Source: Arcticibacter tournemirensis (GTDB lineage Bacteria; Bacteroidota; Bacteroidia; Sphingobacteriales; Sphingobacteriaceae). From it: 64,000 nt of DNA. The DNA lies in contig NZ_VFPL01000001.1 in NCBI RefSeq assembly GCF_006716645.1, positions 4,650,001-4,714,000 of the forward strand, read 5' to 3'. Both the position numbers and the translations under genes were made by a program. The notes under the pieces are model-generated. The model saw only the letters and a list, made by a program, of their open reading frames with translations. It ran no database searches and had not been told where the DNA came from. Below are positions 41,001-50,400 of this stretch, one piece after another. Within the stretch, counting starts at the first letter, position 1. Each line of letters opens with the position of its first letter.

Positions 41001-41349
41001 TTCCTCCTGAAATCCAGGGGCCCGTCAGTCCGACCAGGGCCGGCTTTATCACCTGGTTATAATAGATAAAGTGTCTTTGTTTGACCTTATCATAAGCCAT
41101 CTGGATGCGGCCGCCCAGCTCGGGAAGGATCATTACTTTCAAATATCTGTTCTCGAGGAACAACCCGGTGTATTCCTTATCCTGTTTTTCATCAAATATC
41201 TTTTCGGTAACAGGATTGGGGTATACTACACCACTACTGCCCTGATATACGCGCTTTTCAAAGAACATCGGATTTTTGTCGGGTTTTCCGATACCATAAG
41301 TAGGCAGGGAAACCTTCTCTTCCCATATGGCTACATTCATATTATTCAT
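38008..41349 (-). CDS. DUF5107 and TPR-repeat protein of the glycan locus
   Basis: This 1113-residue protein has an N-terminal domain of about 440 residues that I recognise as DUF5107, thought to have a galactose-mutarotase-like beta-sandwich (GGIEFNWPQHHRPSTF, about 114-129, and ELMTGMFTDNQPDFSWLMPY, about 314-333). About fifteen TPR-like helical repeats follow (EPYYNLGLCLKFLERYDDAY, AKAPYYLGNLFYDKRQYNEA). There is no signal peptide, so it should be cytoplasmic. Function is unknown; a role in handling imported sugars, or as a scaffold or sensor, is only inference from the neighbours. It starts 8 bp after the MFS gene, so the two form an operon behind operator B. Confidence 0.82.
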   Translation of the reverse strand: MNNMNVAIWEEKVSLPTYGIGKPDKNPMFFEKRVYQGSSGVVYPNPVTEKIFDEKQDKEYTGLFLENRYLKVMILPELGGRIQMAYDKVKQRHFIYYNQVIKPALVGLTGPWISGGIEFNWPQHHRPSTFEPVDYKLEENADGSKTVWVNEVERMFGTKAMAGFTLHPDKAYIEIKAKLYNRTPLPQTFLWWANPAVKVNDHYQSVFPPDVNAVFDHGKRDVSTFPIATGTYYKVDYSPGTDISMYKNIPVPTSYMAINSDYDFVGGYEHDTQAGLLHVANHYVSPGKKQWTWGHSDFGQAWDRNLTDEDGPYIELMTGMFTDNQPDFSWLMPYEEKSFTQYFLPYRELGIVKNATKDILVSTNVSKGSVSLKIYVTSVQENVTVVLKCAGEELCRETLTLRPEDVLVRDFEIVEGVSEEMIIVSVYSASGKELISYDPGRNRNNEIPEAAKPALPPEEVASVEQLFLTGQHLEQYRHATYSPVPYYEEALRRDPADIRNNNALGLWYLRRGKFVKSEGYFRKAIETSTRRNPNPYDSEPYYNLGLCLKFLERYDDAYGAFYKSVWSNAWKDSGYFSLAQIDLMRGDFETGLEHVSQSLDRNAANSKAYVLKAAMQRKLGQYEAAVLTCSEALRRDGFNLAALFEKANASRLLAKNREADACLAELLVLARDNEQNIITYALDYASAGLYDEAASLLSYAIKEEGTGPMVYYSLGWFFYKSGEIDKAGDAFRKALLANPYLCFPNRLEEIIILRTAIETNPLDAKAPYYLGNLFYDKRQYNEAMSLWRLSSELDPSFATVWRNLGIATFNKAGDQEAAQQCYERAFELDPSDARVLMELDQLYKRLNRTPEQRLAFLDDNLNVVIERDDLYLERVALYNFIGENKIALSLLTERKFHPWEGGEGKVSGQYVYSLVQMAVGAIYSGNFEKALELLEQAQKYPHNLGEGKLFGAQENDIFYWMGCAFEGLGLEQRATEFYLKATQGLSEPSAAMFYNDQQPDKIFYQGLAWRKLGNEKQAGEIFNKLIAYGSQHLADHVKIDYFAVSLPDLLIFEDNLDTRNVIHCSFIKGLGYLGNGDYELARNEFEIALSMDAVHFGSRTHLKMATDLLEKAG

Positions 41350-41357
41350 AAATCTAT

Positions 41358-42704
41358 TTAATGTCTGATGAGATTTTCTTCAAGTTCTTCCAGTGTTCTT
41401 CCCTTGGTTTCCTTCACCTTTTTCTTAACAAAAAGGAAGCCTTCAAAGCATATTATGGCATATAGGTAAAAAGGCCCGTAAGTTCCGAGTCGCTCGGCTA
41501 GCAGCGGGAACGTAAATACCAGGATAAAATAAGAAGCCCAGAGCGAAAGGATCGCTACAGAAGAAGCAAGCCCGCGGATATGGTTGGGAAATATCTCAGA
41601 AATGAGTACCCAGGTTACTGGAGCGAGCGACGTAGCATACATTGCAATAGCCAGCAATACAAACACCGAAAGCAAGCCAGGAGCAGCATGGCTCTGAAGT
41701 AAAAAGGCCAGCACTATATAAATAAGTGAAAGACCAAGCGATCCGGCAAGCATCAGAGGTCTTCTTCCCAGCTTATCAACCTGCCACATGGCCAGCACCG
41801 TAAACACCAGATTGACAATACCTATAGCCACGGTCTCTAACAGCTGACGGTTGAGATCAGCACCGACAGATTCAAAAATAGTGGAGGTATAGTTAAAGAC
41901 AACATTAATGCCGCATAACTGCTGAAACGCGGCCAGCACTACGCCCACCAGGATTGCAGGGCGCACTGCTTTATCAAATACTGCTCTGAATGACTGTTTC
42001 TTATTCCCTGATAACGACCGCTCAATATCAGCAAAGGTTGAATCGGCAAATCCCTGCGAACCGATCTTCTCAAGCACCCGTTTTGCTTTCGCTTCCCTGC
42101 CGGCTTTGACCAGCCAGCGCGGACTTTCAGGAAGCCATATCACCCCTATAAAAAAGAGTGCGGAAGGAACGGCTCCAAGTCCGAACATCCACCGCCAGGC
42201 CTCGTTTCCGATATCCGCAAGGAAATAATTCACAAGATTGGTAACCAATATACCGGTAACTACAGTAAGCTGATTAATGGCGACATTGCGCCCTCTGATA
42301 CTCGCTGGCGATATTTCGGCGATATACATGGGACTTAATAGCGATGCCATTCCTACTCCAATTCCCGCGGCAAAACGCATGGAAACAAAAAGGGTGAGGC
42401 TGTGAGAAAAAGCCATTCCAAGAGAAGAAAAAGCAAAGATGAGTGCAGCCACCATCAACCCCGGCCTCCTTCCATATAAGTCGGCGATCTTCCCGGCCGA
42501 CAGACATCCCACAATACAGCCCAGCCCAAGCGAGCCGGTAAGAAAGCCCTCCCATAGAGATGTCAGCGCGAATTCATCTCTCAAAAAAGGCAGGGCACCC
42601 GAGATCACTGCAAAGTCAAACCCGAAAAGATATCCCCCTAATGCGGAAATGAATGAAATACCTGTAATGTAACCGTTGTTAAAGTTTATCTTTTGATTAG
42701 TCAT
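41358..42704 (-). CDS. MFS sugar:proton symporter (XylE/GLUT-like)
   Basis: This 448-residue protein has twelve transmembrane segments and the sugar-porter signatures: GYLFGFDFAVISGALPF (about 23-39), GRRPGLMVAAL, LPESPRWLVKAGR (about 193-205), QQLCGINVVFNY (about 264-275) and GRRPLMLAGS. Members carry monosaccharides such as xylose, galactose, arabinose or glucose with protons across the inner membrane. With GH97 and an aldose epimerase next door, galactose or a pentose is the likely cargo, but this is inferred. A tandem operator lies 49-74 bp before its ATG, giving it its own promoter inside the locus. Confidence 0.93.
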   Translation of the reverse strand: MTNQKINFNNGYITGISFISALGGYLFGFDFAVISGALPFLRDEFALTSLWEGFLTGSLGLGCIVGCLSAGKIADLYGRRPGLMVAALIFAFSSLGMAFSHSLTLFVSMRFAAGIGVGMASLLSPMYIAEISPASIRGRNVAINQLTVVTGILVTNLVNYFLADIGNEAWRWMFGLGAVPSALFFIGVIWLPESPRWLVKAGREAKAKRVLEKIGSQGFADSTFADIERSLSGNKKQSFRAVFDKAVRPAILVGVVLAAFQQLCGINVVFNYTSTIFESVGADLNRQLLETVAIGIVNLVFTVLAMWQVDKLGRRPLMLAGSLGLSLIYIVLAFLLQSHAAPGLLSVFVLLAIAMYATSLAPVTWVLISEIFPNHIRGLASSVAILSLWASYFILVFTFPLLAERLGTYGPFYLYAIICFEGFLFVKKKVKETKGRTLEELEENLIRH

Positions 42705-42749
42705 TTGTTAAAGATATAATGTCAAAATTGCTTTTCCGTTTCTATAAAA

Positions 42750-42783
42750 TCAATAGATTAAAGCCGTTAAAAGATGGATAATT
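42750..42783 (-). promoter_or_regulatory. Tandem operator B upstream of the MFS gene
   Basis: ATAGAT at 42753-42758 and ATGGAT at 42774-42779 are 21 bp apart. A -7-like CAATTTTG is on the minus strand at 42730-42723, 22 bp from the nearer half-site. The nearer half-site is weaker (ATAGAT) than in operators A and C. Confidence 0.65.
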
Positions 42784-42801
42784 TTATCATGTTCTTTCAG
42801 C

Positions 42802-44757
42802 TTAAGGATGGAGATAAATCACAGCACCACCACCCGGCGCCAGATGGAGATCCATTACAGAACGATTGTTTACATTCAGCGTGGTATGTTCGTATTGTTC
42901 TGCATTTTTATCAGCGTCTTTCCCGTCCCTGTATACTTCAGCAGTAAGCGTCACACCATCTGGCAGAAAGGAAAAATCGACCTTCAGATCTCTTTGCGCC
43001 CAGTCGGCCATAGCTCCTATAAACCATTCCTTTTGCTTTCTTTTAGCAACCAGGGCGTATTCTCCAAGCCTGGCGCTTAATACCCTGGTCTCGTCAAATG
43101 ACACTGGTACAGCTGAAAGGTATTTCATAATATCCTGATACTTTTCGTATTCTGTGGGAGAATCACATAACATGGCAAAGGGCTGGTCGTAGAGAACATA
43201 CATCGCCAGTTCGTGACAACGGGTGCCCTGAGTGAAGGGCAAACCAGGATCAACCGGCTTAAATGTCTCCTTCTGCCGGTTTCTCATCGACCCGGGAGTA
43301 TAATCCATCGGCCCCGCAGCCATACGGATAAAGGGAATCAGCAAATGATGCCGTGGGTTGGCTGTGTAATCCCATTTTGAGCATTCGGCTCCTCTTACCG
43401 CTTCATAATTGACAACATTAGGATACCTTCGCTGCAAACCTGCAGGCTTTGCACAGCCATGAAAGTTCACCATCAGCCTTTTCTCTGCAGCTACCTTTGC
43501 TATTCTTTCCATCCACTCTATAGCCTCCTGATCGTCCCTGTCAAAGAAATCGACTTTAATCCCGGCAGCTCCCAGCCCCTTTAAATAGTCCAGGTTCTGG
43601 TCAAGGTCGGTCAGCAGCGATGTTGCAACACACCATAGAAAAACCGCTACCTTCTTCCGGGCGCCATACCCTATCACCTCTTGAATATCGACATCCGGGT
43701 TTGGTTTTTTGAGATCATAGACATTAGACCATCCGGCATCTATCATGATATATTCGAGCTTATGCCTGGCTGCAAAATCAATATAATACTTGTAAAGGAC
43801 TGTGTTCCTGTTTTTCATTCCCGACGGAATATCCGCTCCCGGCAGCATGGCATCGTGCCACCATTCCCATGTTGCTTTTCCCGGTTTTATCCATGATTGA
43901 TCCTTAACAGCCGATGGCCCCGAGAGCTTGTAGATGAGTTCATTGGTGAGCAGGTCTGCATCGTTATCTGTAGCAATAATGACGCGCCATGGATAGTCCC
44001 TCTTACCCCCAGTCTTAGCGATGAAGTCTTTCCTTTCCTTCACTACTGATACGAAGTTTCCCCAACTACCCATTTCAGTTTTAGCAGGATAAGCCGCCCA
44101 ATCACCGGAAAATGCTTCTGCTTCTTTCCTGAGATACATACCGGGGTAGGCAAAAAGATCCGCCTCGGCAATCATTAGCTTAATGCCGGTACTCCCATAC
44201 GCAAACAGAGCGGGGGTAATAGCCCTCTGACCAGCTTTTATATCGCTTACCGACTTATACTCTACATAGGGAACTTCCCAGGAGGTATAGATGCCGGTTT
44301 CCGGATAAAATGCTCCCGGCGATCCATTGATCTTAAAGCTTGCTATTTCGTTCTTCACCTTCACAGAGTCTTTGAAATCAGTAACAAAGCGATAAGCGAC
44401 ACCTTCATTATAAGCCCTGAATACCAATGAATACGACTTCGTAAAACTGATTTGCAGTTCATTGTAATGAGCAATTAACTCAGCAGACTTGCCATAGGGC
44501 GGGTGTATCACCGATTTATAATTTCGATTCTTAGCCTTCTTCACTGTGGCTTGGTCACCAAGCGTGAGGTTATCGAAAACCATGGAGACAACTGAAGGAC
44601 GGATCAACTCCTGCTGCTTAAAGAATACACTATAACGAATGCTGTCGCCGACATGTACTTCCACCCGAAGCTTCTGATCCGGCGACTTTAACACATATTT
44701 CTGGGCGCAGACATTAAAAGAAGCTGCAAGAAGCAACAACAGGGATAATAATTTCAT
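42802..44757 (-). CDS. GH97 family glycoside hydrolase, retaining type
   Basis: The ATG at 44757 gives 651 residues with a signal peptide (MKLLSLLLLLAASFNVCAQ); a longer frame from 44781 adds eight residues. The N-terminal beta-sandwich is followed by the barrel. AAGIKVDFFDRDDQ contains an Asp (403) where retaining GH97 enzymes such as BtGH97b have their nucleophile; inverting SusB-type members lack it. NYEAVRGAE holds the candidate acid/base Glu (452 or 457). Retaining GH97s act on alpha-galactosides or beta-L-arabinopyranosides, so that activity is expected in the periplasm; the substrate is inferred. It is 27 bp after galM and 97 bp before the MFS gene. Confidence 0.9.
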   Translation of the reverse strand: MKLLSLLLLLAASFNVCAQKYVLKSPDQKLRVEVHVGDSIRYSVFFKQQELIRPSVVSMVFDNLTLGDQATVKKAKNRNYKSVIHPPYGKSAELIAHYNELQISFTKSYSLVFRAYNEGVAYRFVTDFKDSVKVKNEIASFKINGSPGAFYPETGIYTSWEVPYVEYKSVSDIKAGQRAITPALFAYGSTGIKLMIAEADLFAYPGMYLRKEAEAFSGDWAAYPAKTEMGSWGNFVSVVKERKDFIAKTGGKRDYPWRVIIATDNDADLLTNELIYKLSGPSAVKDQSWIKPGKATWEWWHDAMLPGADIPSGMKNRNTVLYKYYIDFAARHKLEYIMIDAGWSNVYDLKKPNPDVDIQEVIGYGARKKVAVFLWCVATSLLTDLDQNLDYLKGLGAAGIKVDFFDRDDQEAIEWMERIAKVAAEKRLMVNFHGCAKPAGLQRRYPNVVNYEAVRGAECSKWDYTANPRHHLLIPFIRMAAGPMDYTPGSMRNRQKETFKPVDPGLPFTQGTRCHELAMYVLYDQPFAMLCDSPTEYEKYQDIMKYLSAVPVSFDETRVLSARLGEYALVAKRKQKEWFIGAMADWAQRDLKVDFSFLPDGVTLTAEVYRDGKDADKNAEQYEHTTLNVNNRSVMDLHLAPGGGAVIYLHP

Positions 44758-44784
44758 ATTGTTTCGATAAAGGGACTGCATATT

Positions 44785-45834
44785 TCAGACGAGACTAAAG
44801 GTGAACAGAATCTGGTGATTATATAATTGGCCAGGATTGAGAGCCGTTGACGGGAAAGCGGGATGATTTGGACTATCCGGATAGTACTGGCATTCCAGAC
44901 AAAGACCATCGAACGACTCGTAGGCTCTATGTAAATGCCCGGCTAAACGGCTTTTCAGAAAGTCGCCTGTATACACCATCAACCCGGGGTAAGTAGTATA
45001 AACCCTAAGCATCCTGCCGCTTTCCTCTTCCGATAATTTGGCGGCAAGCTGCAAATGACCGTCCGTTGAAGGATCAAGAATGTAGTAGTGATTTACTCCT
45101 AAAAGGGTGTTACCTTTTTTCCGCAGCTTCTCTTTTATTTTTCTTCCGTCTAACGTTAGCGCCCCCGTCGGAACAACCCTGCCCGTTGGAATATAGTCAG
45201 TTCTCAACTCCAAAATTCTTTGTGAGTAGACAGTCAGTTCATGATTACCTATCTTCGTGTTCCTACCAGAGAGATTAAAGTAAGAATGATTAGTAAAATT
45301 GGCTACCGTCAACTTATCGGTAAAAGCTGAATAACTGATCAGCAGTTCGCAATTGTCGGTCCATTGGTACCTCACGGTAAAATCCAGGTTCCCGGGATAT
45401 CCGCCGTCACCGTCGTTACTTTTTAAGTTAAAATACACGGAATCCTCCGAAACTCTAAACTTAAAAACCTTTGAATTGAACCCATCTTTCCCGCCATGAT
45501 TAGAATGGCCGTACTCATTCTTATCCAGTTGCCAGCTTATGCCATCCAACATAAAACTGGCTCCCGCTATACGATTAGCGAATCTACCGACAGTAGCACC
45601 GATATAACAAGAATCTTCAACATATCCTTCAGGCCCAGGAAACCCAAGTACCACGTTCCCCGGCTTATTGTGTTTATCGGGAACAACTATAGAAACCACG
45701 GAGGCGCCATAATTTGTCAGTTCCACATATGCTCCCGCCTTATTCTCAATTTTTAATAGAACTAATTCTTCTCCTTTATGCTGCCCCCACGACTTGCTGG
45801 AAATCGCTAAATTGCTGGAAATCTGTAAATTCAT
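44785..45834 (-). CDS. galM: Aldose 1-epimerase (mutarotase)
   Basis: This 349-residue enzyme interconverts alpha and beta anomers of galactose or related aldoses. Family motifs are GATVGRFANRIAGA (about 78-91), SNHGGKDGF (about 110-118), catalytic His in FTNHSYFNL (about 179-187) and the catalytic Glu in LCLECQYYPDSPNHPAFP (about 313-330). No signal peptide is evident, so it probably works in the cytoplasm on imported sugar. It lies 34 bp after susD and 27 bp before the GH97 gene, in the same operon. It supports galactose as a product of the locus. Confidence 0.93.
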   Translation of the reverse strand: MNLQISSNLAISSKSWGQHKGEELVLLKIENKAGAYVELTNYGASVVSIVVPDKHNKPGNVVLGFPGPEGYVEDSCYIGATVGRFANRIAGASFMLDGISWQLDKNEYGHSNHGGKDGFNSKVFKFRVSEDSVYFNLKSNDGDGGYPGNLDFTVRYQWTDNCELLISYSAFTDKLTVANFTNHSYFNLSGRNTKIGNHELTVYSQRILELRTDYIPTGRVVPTGALTLDGRKIKEKLRKKGNTLLGVNHYYILDPSTDGHLQLAAKLSEEESGRMLRVYTTYPGLMVYTGDFLKSRLAGHLHRAYESFDGLCLECQYYPDSPNHPAFPSTALNPGQLYNHQILFTFSLV

Positions 45835-45868
45835 TATAGTAATTTGATCCGCTCTTACGGAACTATGT

Positions 45869-47413
45869 TTATTGATTCAGATATCCCGGATTCTGATCCG
45901 AATCCGCGATGTCGTCATTTTGTTTGATCTCCTGCAAGGGTATCGGGTATCTGTTATGAAAAGCCTGAATAGTACCTGACTCCTTTGTCCATCTGTTGCG
46001 CTCCTTTACAAGCTCTACCAGCTTTCCAGATCTGATCAAATCCATTCTTCTCCAACCCTCAAAACACAACTCCCTCATACGCTCGTCAAGTATTTTTGTC
46101 CTGAAATCGACCTGAGACATTCCATTATTCCATCTCTTGTCTGATGGTAGGTTGCCGCCCCACGCTCTTTGCCTCACTGTGTTTACCACATCGACCGCCT
46201 GAGATGTATTCCCGGTCTCATTTAATGTTTCGGCATAGCAGAGCAGAATATCAGAATAACGCAGGTAAAAGATATTTTTTCCTGAGTACCAAAAGCTAAG
46301 GGTTCCATCGGTCCGCGTGTCTTCATACTTTTTTACGTGAGGATCTAATTCATCCCCCCCAAAAGTGGGGTTCAACACAGGAGTTCTTCCTTTGTAAGTA
46401 AAGTCATAGCGAATACTTTCGTTCTTTCTAACATCGCCTTCTTCCCACAATCCGCCCTCGCTGACCGTTTGATAACAGTACCGGGTTGGTACCATCAGAT
46501 CGTAACCTCCGAAATAACAATACTGATCCATCTCGGCGAGTGATCTCGACCCCATTTGCCACTGCGTCTGATTATTATCAGGGTAGGTATTATTAAACTG
46601 AAACTCAAAAATAGATTCGGTGGTATTGGGACGAGATGGGTTCCACAAATCGGCATAATTTGGCACCAGTGCATATCTTCCACTCTCTATAACTTTCTGG
46701 AAACACTCTTTTGCCTTAGCATAGTCTCTCAGTCCAGACTCCTGCGGCGCATATAAATACAATTTTCCAAGGAGCGATAAAGCGGCCCCTTTTGTTGCTC
46801 TTCTTTTATCCTGTTGAACGTCGGGAAGAAAGCTCACTGCATTTTCCAGATCGACCCTGATCGCATTATAAACGAGGTTTAGAGGCTGGCGCCTCGTTCC
46901 ATATTCTTTAAACTTCTCAAAATCTATAATCGGGATTTCACCCCAATACTGTGCTATTTCAAACGTTAAAGCTGCTCTTATAAAACTCGCCTCTCCAAGT
47001 ATCATATCCTTGCGATTTTGATCTTCCGAATTAAACTGAAGAGAATAAATAACCTTCGCTGCAGTTGAAATCACAGGCCATCGGCTATCCCACTGTTGCG
47101 CCAGTGCAGTGTTGCTTGCAGTAAGAAAACCGTTGTATCTATCCAATCCCGCTTGTCGATCATCCGTCATCACCTGAAATGCTCCTTGCTGAGCTTCGTC
47201 GGATCCGAGGGTAAACATAAATCCACCGCGGTCTTTTTTTACATTTCTCCAACTCGTATACAAACCCAAAACCAAGGGTTCTATATTATCGAGACTTTTA
47301 AAAACCTGTTCTTCCGTCAAAGCAGTTTGTGGCTCTTCTTCAATAAAATCCTTGCAGGCTCCCGACAATATTATAATGAATACAGTCAGAATAACAATAT
47401 ATTTCCTTTTCAT
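45869..47413 (-). CDS. SusD/RagB-like outer-membrane glycan-binding lipoprotein
   Basis: The ATG at 47413 gives 514 residues with the signal MKRKYIVILTVFIIILSGAC; the Cys is the lipidation site. SusD proteins bind glycans at the cell surface and close the SusC channel. The N-terminal CKDFIEEEPQTALTEEQVF and C-terminal RMRELCFEGWRRMDLIRSGK (about 466-485), followed by NRYPIPLQEI, are hallmarks of the family. The helical middle has TPR-like repeats. The start is 10 bp after susC; a longer frame from 47437 would overlap susC and lacks a clean signal. It pairs with the SusC gene just upstream. Confidence 0.95.
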   Translation of the reverse strand: MKRKYIVILTVFIIILSGACKDFIEEEPQTALTEEQVFKSLDNIEPLVLGLYTSWRNVKKDRGGFMFTLGSDEAQQGAFQVMTDDRQAGLDRYNGFLTASNTALAQQWDSRWPVISTAAKVIYSLQFNSEDQNRKDMILGEASFIRAALTFEIAQYWGEIPIIDFEKFKEYGTRRQPLNLVYNAIRVDLENAVSFLPDVQQDKRRATKGAALSLLGKLYLYAPQESGLRDYAKAKECFQKVIESGRYALVPNYADLWNPSRPNTTESIFEFQFNNTYPDNNQTQWQMGSRSLAEMDQYCYFGGYDLMVPTRYCYQTVSEGGLWEEGDVRKNESIRYDFTYKGRTPVLNPTFGGDELDPHVKKYEDTRTDGTLSFWYSGKNIFYLRYSDILLCYAETLNETGNTSQAVDVVNTVRQRAWGGNLPSDKRWNNGMSQVDFRTKILDERMRELCFEGWRRMDLIRSGKLVELVKERNRWTKESGTIQAFHNRYPIPLQEIKQNDDIADSDQNPGYLNQ

Positions 47414-47423
47414 AACCTTTCTA

Positions 47424-50400
47424 TTAGAAACCAACATTTATTCCCGTTACAAACATCCTTGCTGTAGGATATCCATCGCCACCCTCAGGATCGTATCCTT
47501 TATACTTCGTGAGTGTAAACAAATTACTTGTTGTAAAATAGAGCTTAAGATTTCTTAGATTCGCCTTTTTTACAAAATTTTGCTTGAAATCATATGAAAC
47601 AGTAAGAGCGGTTAACCTGAGAAATGATATACTTTGAACAGAATAGTCAGTTTCGCCAATACTATATCTGCCAGCTCCGCGATATGCCCTTGGTATATCG
47701 GTATCAGTATTCTGAGGGGTCCATCTATCAAGTTGATCTTCAACCCCGGCGTATTCTCCTGTACCCCCCATCAAGCCTTCGTAGAAGTAATTGACTCTCC
47801 TGCCTCCGTAGTTATAGTTAAAAACAGCATTGAGAGAGAGATTTCGATAGAACAGATTCGACGAAAAACCACCGTAAAATTTAGGATCAGTTTTGCCCAC
47901 TACTACACGGTCCGCATCATCAATCTTTCTGTCCCCATTTTGATCAATTGGTATTATGTCACCCGGCCTTATGGTACGTCCTCCGAAATCAATATCGGCG
48001 ATACGCTCCATATCTGATTCCTGAGCAACCCGGTCGAACTGGTAAGTGTAAATAGAATTAAGTGATCTTCCCAGAAACAGGTTACCCTCTCTTTGGATCT
48101 CTACGCCGGTAAATCCCCCGAAATTATATATCGCGTCGACATTACCGTAGAGTTTCGTTATCTTATTCTTATAGGATGATATATTTAAACTAAAGTCCCA
48201 TTGAACTTCCTTTTTCTTAACCGCTTGGATATTTACAAGGAATTCAACACCTTTATTCAGCAGAGATCCTACATTATCAATCGTATTGGAAAACCCTGTG
48301 GTAGATGAAAGAGTCCTCCGCATCAAAAGATCGTCGTTATGAATAACAAAATAGTCGGCACTAAAAGACAGTCGGTTATTTAGAATCGCACCATCCAGGC
48401 CAAAGTTCAATTGTTTTTGTTTCTCCCACCGAAGACTCTCATTCCCAAGCCTGCCGTCAGATACATAGGTAACCGAATTATTACTGATTTGCGGCCAGTA
48501 CAATGAACGGTATGCGAAATTAGGAATATTCTGATTGCCGGCAATACCGTAGCCGGCGCGCACCTTAAGAATATCAAAACGCAGGTTACGCATGAATTCT
48601 TCTTTTCCAATATCCCAGCTTAAGGCTAAAGAGGGAAATAGCCCCCACCGGTTCCCGTTTCCAAATCTGGAAGAACCATCATAGCGACTAGTTAGCGTTG
48701 CAAAGTATTTGTTATCATAACTATAGTTCAATCTTGCTACATAACTAATCAGGGAATTTGTCACGAAGTCGGATGCCAGCTGAAACTTATCTTTAAGATA
48801 GGCTCCTCCGAGATACTTATAAGAAAAATCGTCGGTAGCAAACCCCCAGGCCGTGATCTGGTTATAGTCATAGTTATTTCTGGTCAGGCCAAAACTCACC
48901 AAACCTGAGAAATTATGCCTTCCGTAATTTCGATCGTATGATATAGAATTATCCCATTGCCAATTCAGCCAGTTGTCCTTTTTATGAGTTGCACTACCGT
49001 TAGTTGAGTTACGTAAAGACTGACCGATATCCCTTGGAAAGTAATTATAATAGTTTTGATTTCTGATATCTGCTGAAAAGCCTGAACGGATATTTAATCC
49101 CTCAACAGGATTCAAAACTATATAATTTGTTGTAAGAAGTCTGTTCTGATTTCCCTTACCATCTATTCTTAAGCTTCGTAGCGGATTGTACAGATCCGTA
49201 CTTTGTATACCTTTCCAGCTTAGGTAATTCGTAGTGTCGTTTATAGCAAGTAGGGGATTTGCATTTGCAGCGATGTTAAACACACCTCCGTCTATATATC
49301 CCTCCTCGGTGCGTGAAAAGGAGGTATTAGTTCCAATCTTTAACCATCTCTTTATTTTCTGATCTAAATTTACCTGACCACCGTAACGTTTATAGTTGGA
49401 ATTCTTTAACAGCCCTTTCTGATTTGTATAGTTCAGGCTTACATATACAGAACCCTCTTCTGTTCCTTTCGAAAAGCCAACTGCATGATTTTGTTGAATC
49501 CCTTGCCGGCGAATTTCATCCAGCCAGTTATAGCTTTTTCCCTGCTTGTAAGTTTCCAGTTCATCGTTACCAAAAGCACTGGATCCTGTAGCAAGCAAGG
49601 AATTAATATAAGCTTGTCGGTCGCTTCCTGGATTGTCGTCCATATATTTGTTTGCATAGGCGTCAACCCTCAAGTCAACAATTTGTGACGCATTGAGATA
49701 CTGAACATTTCTCGTGAATGATTGTAATCCGGCCCAGGCGTTGTAATCAAACCGCCCCTCTCCCTTTACTCCCTTCTTAGATGTGATCACAACAACCCCA
49801 TTTGCTCCCCTTGAGCCATATAAAGCAGTGGCAGATGCATCCTTTAGAACGTCTACACTAGCAATATCGTCAGGATTTATCGAATTAAACCCGTCCTCTA
49901 TAACCAGTCCGTCAACAACATAAATGGGATTGGAGCCAAATTGAATCGAGTTATTACCTCTTATCTTTATGGTTGCATTTCCTCCGGGTCGGGGATCATT
50001 ATTCTGAATCAAAACACCAGGAATACGGCCTTGAATAGCCTGATTTACACTGGTTACTGGAAGTTCCTTTATCTTTTCTCCCGAAAGATGGCCAACGGAA
50101 CCGGTCAGATCCTTCTTTTTCATGCTTACTCCAACGACAGTCACTTCTGAAAGCATGCTCGATACTGGAATTAACGTTACGTTCAACTGAGAAGTGGAAA
50201 CCTGCGTCTCCCCGGCTTCAAAACCTATGGCAGTAAAGATCATTACAGATCCCTTTGGTGCCTGGATGGAAAATCGTCCGTCTCCATCTGTACTCGTAGC
50301 AGTTTTACTCCCTTTGATCGAGACTGTAACTCCTGGAATCGGGTAGCCGTCATCTTTTCCTTTTACCTGTCCTGAGACCTTCAATAGTTCCTGAGAATAC

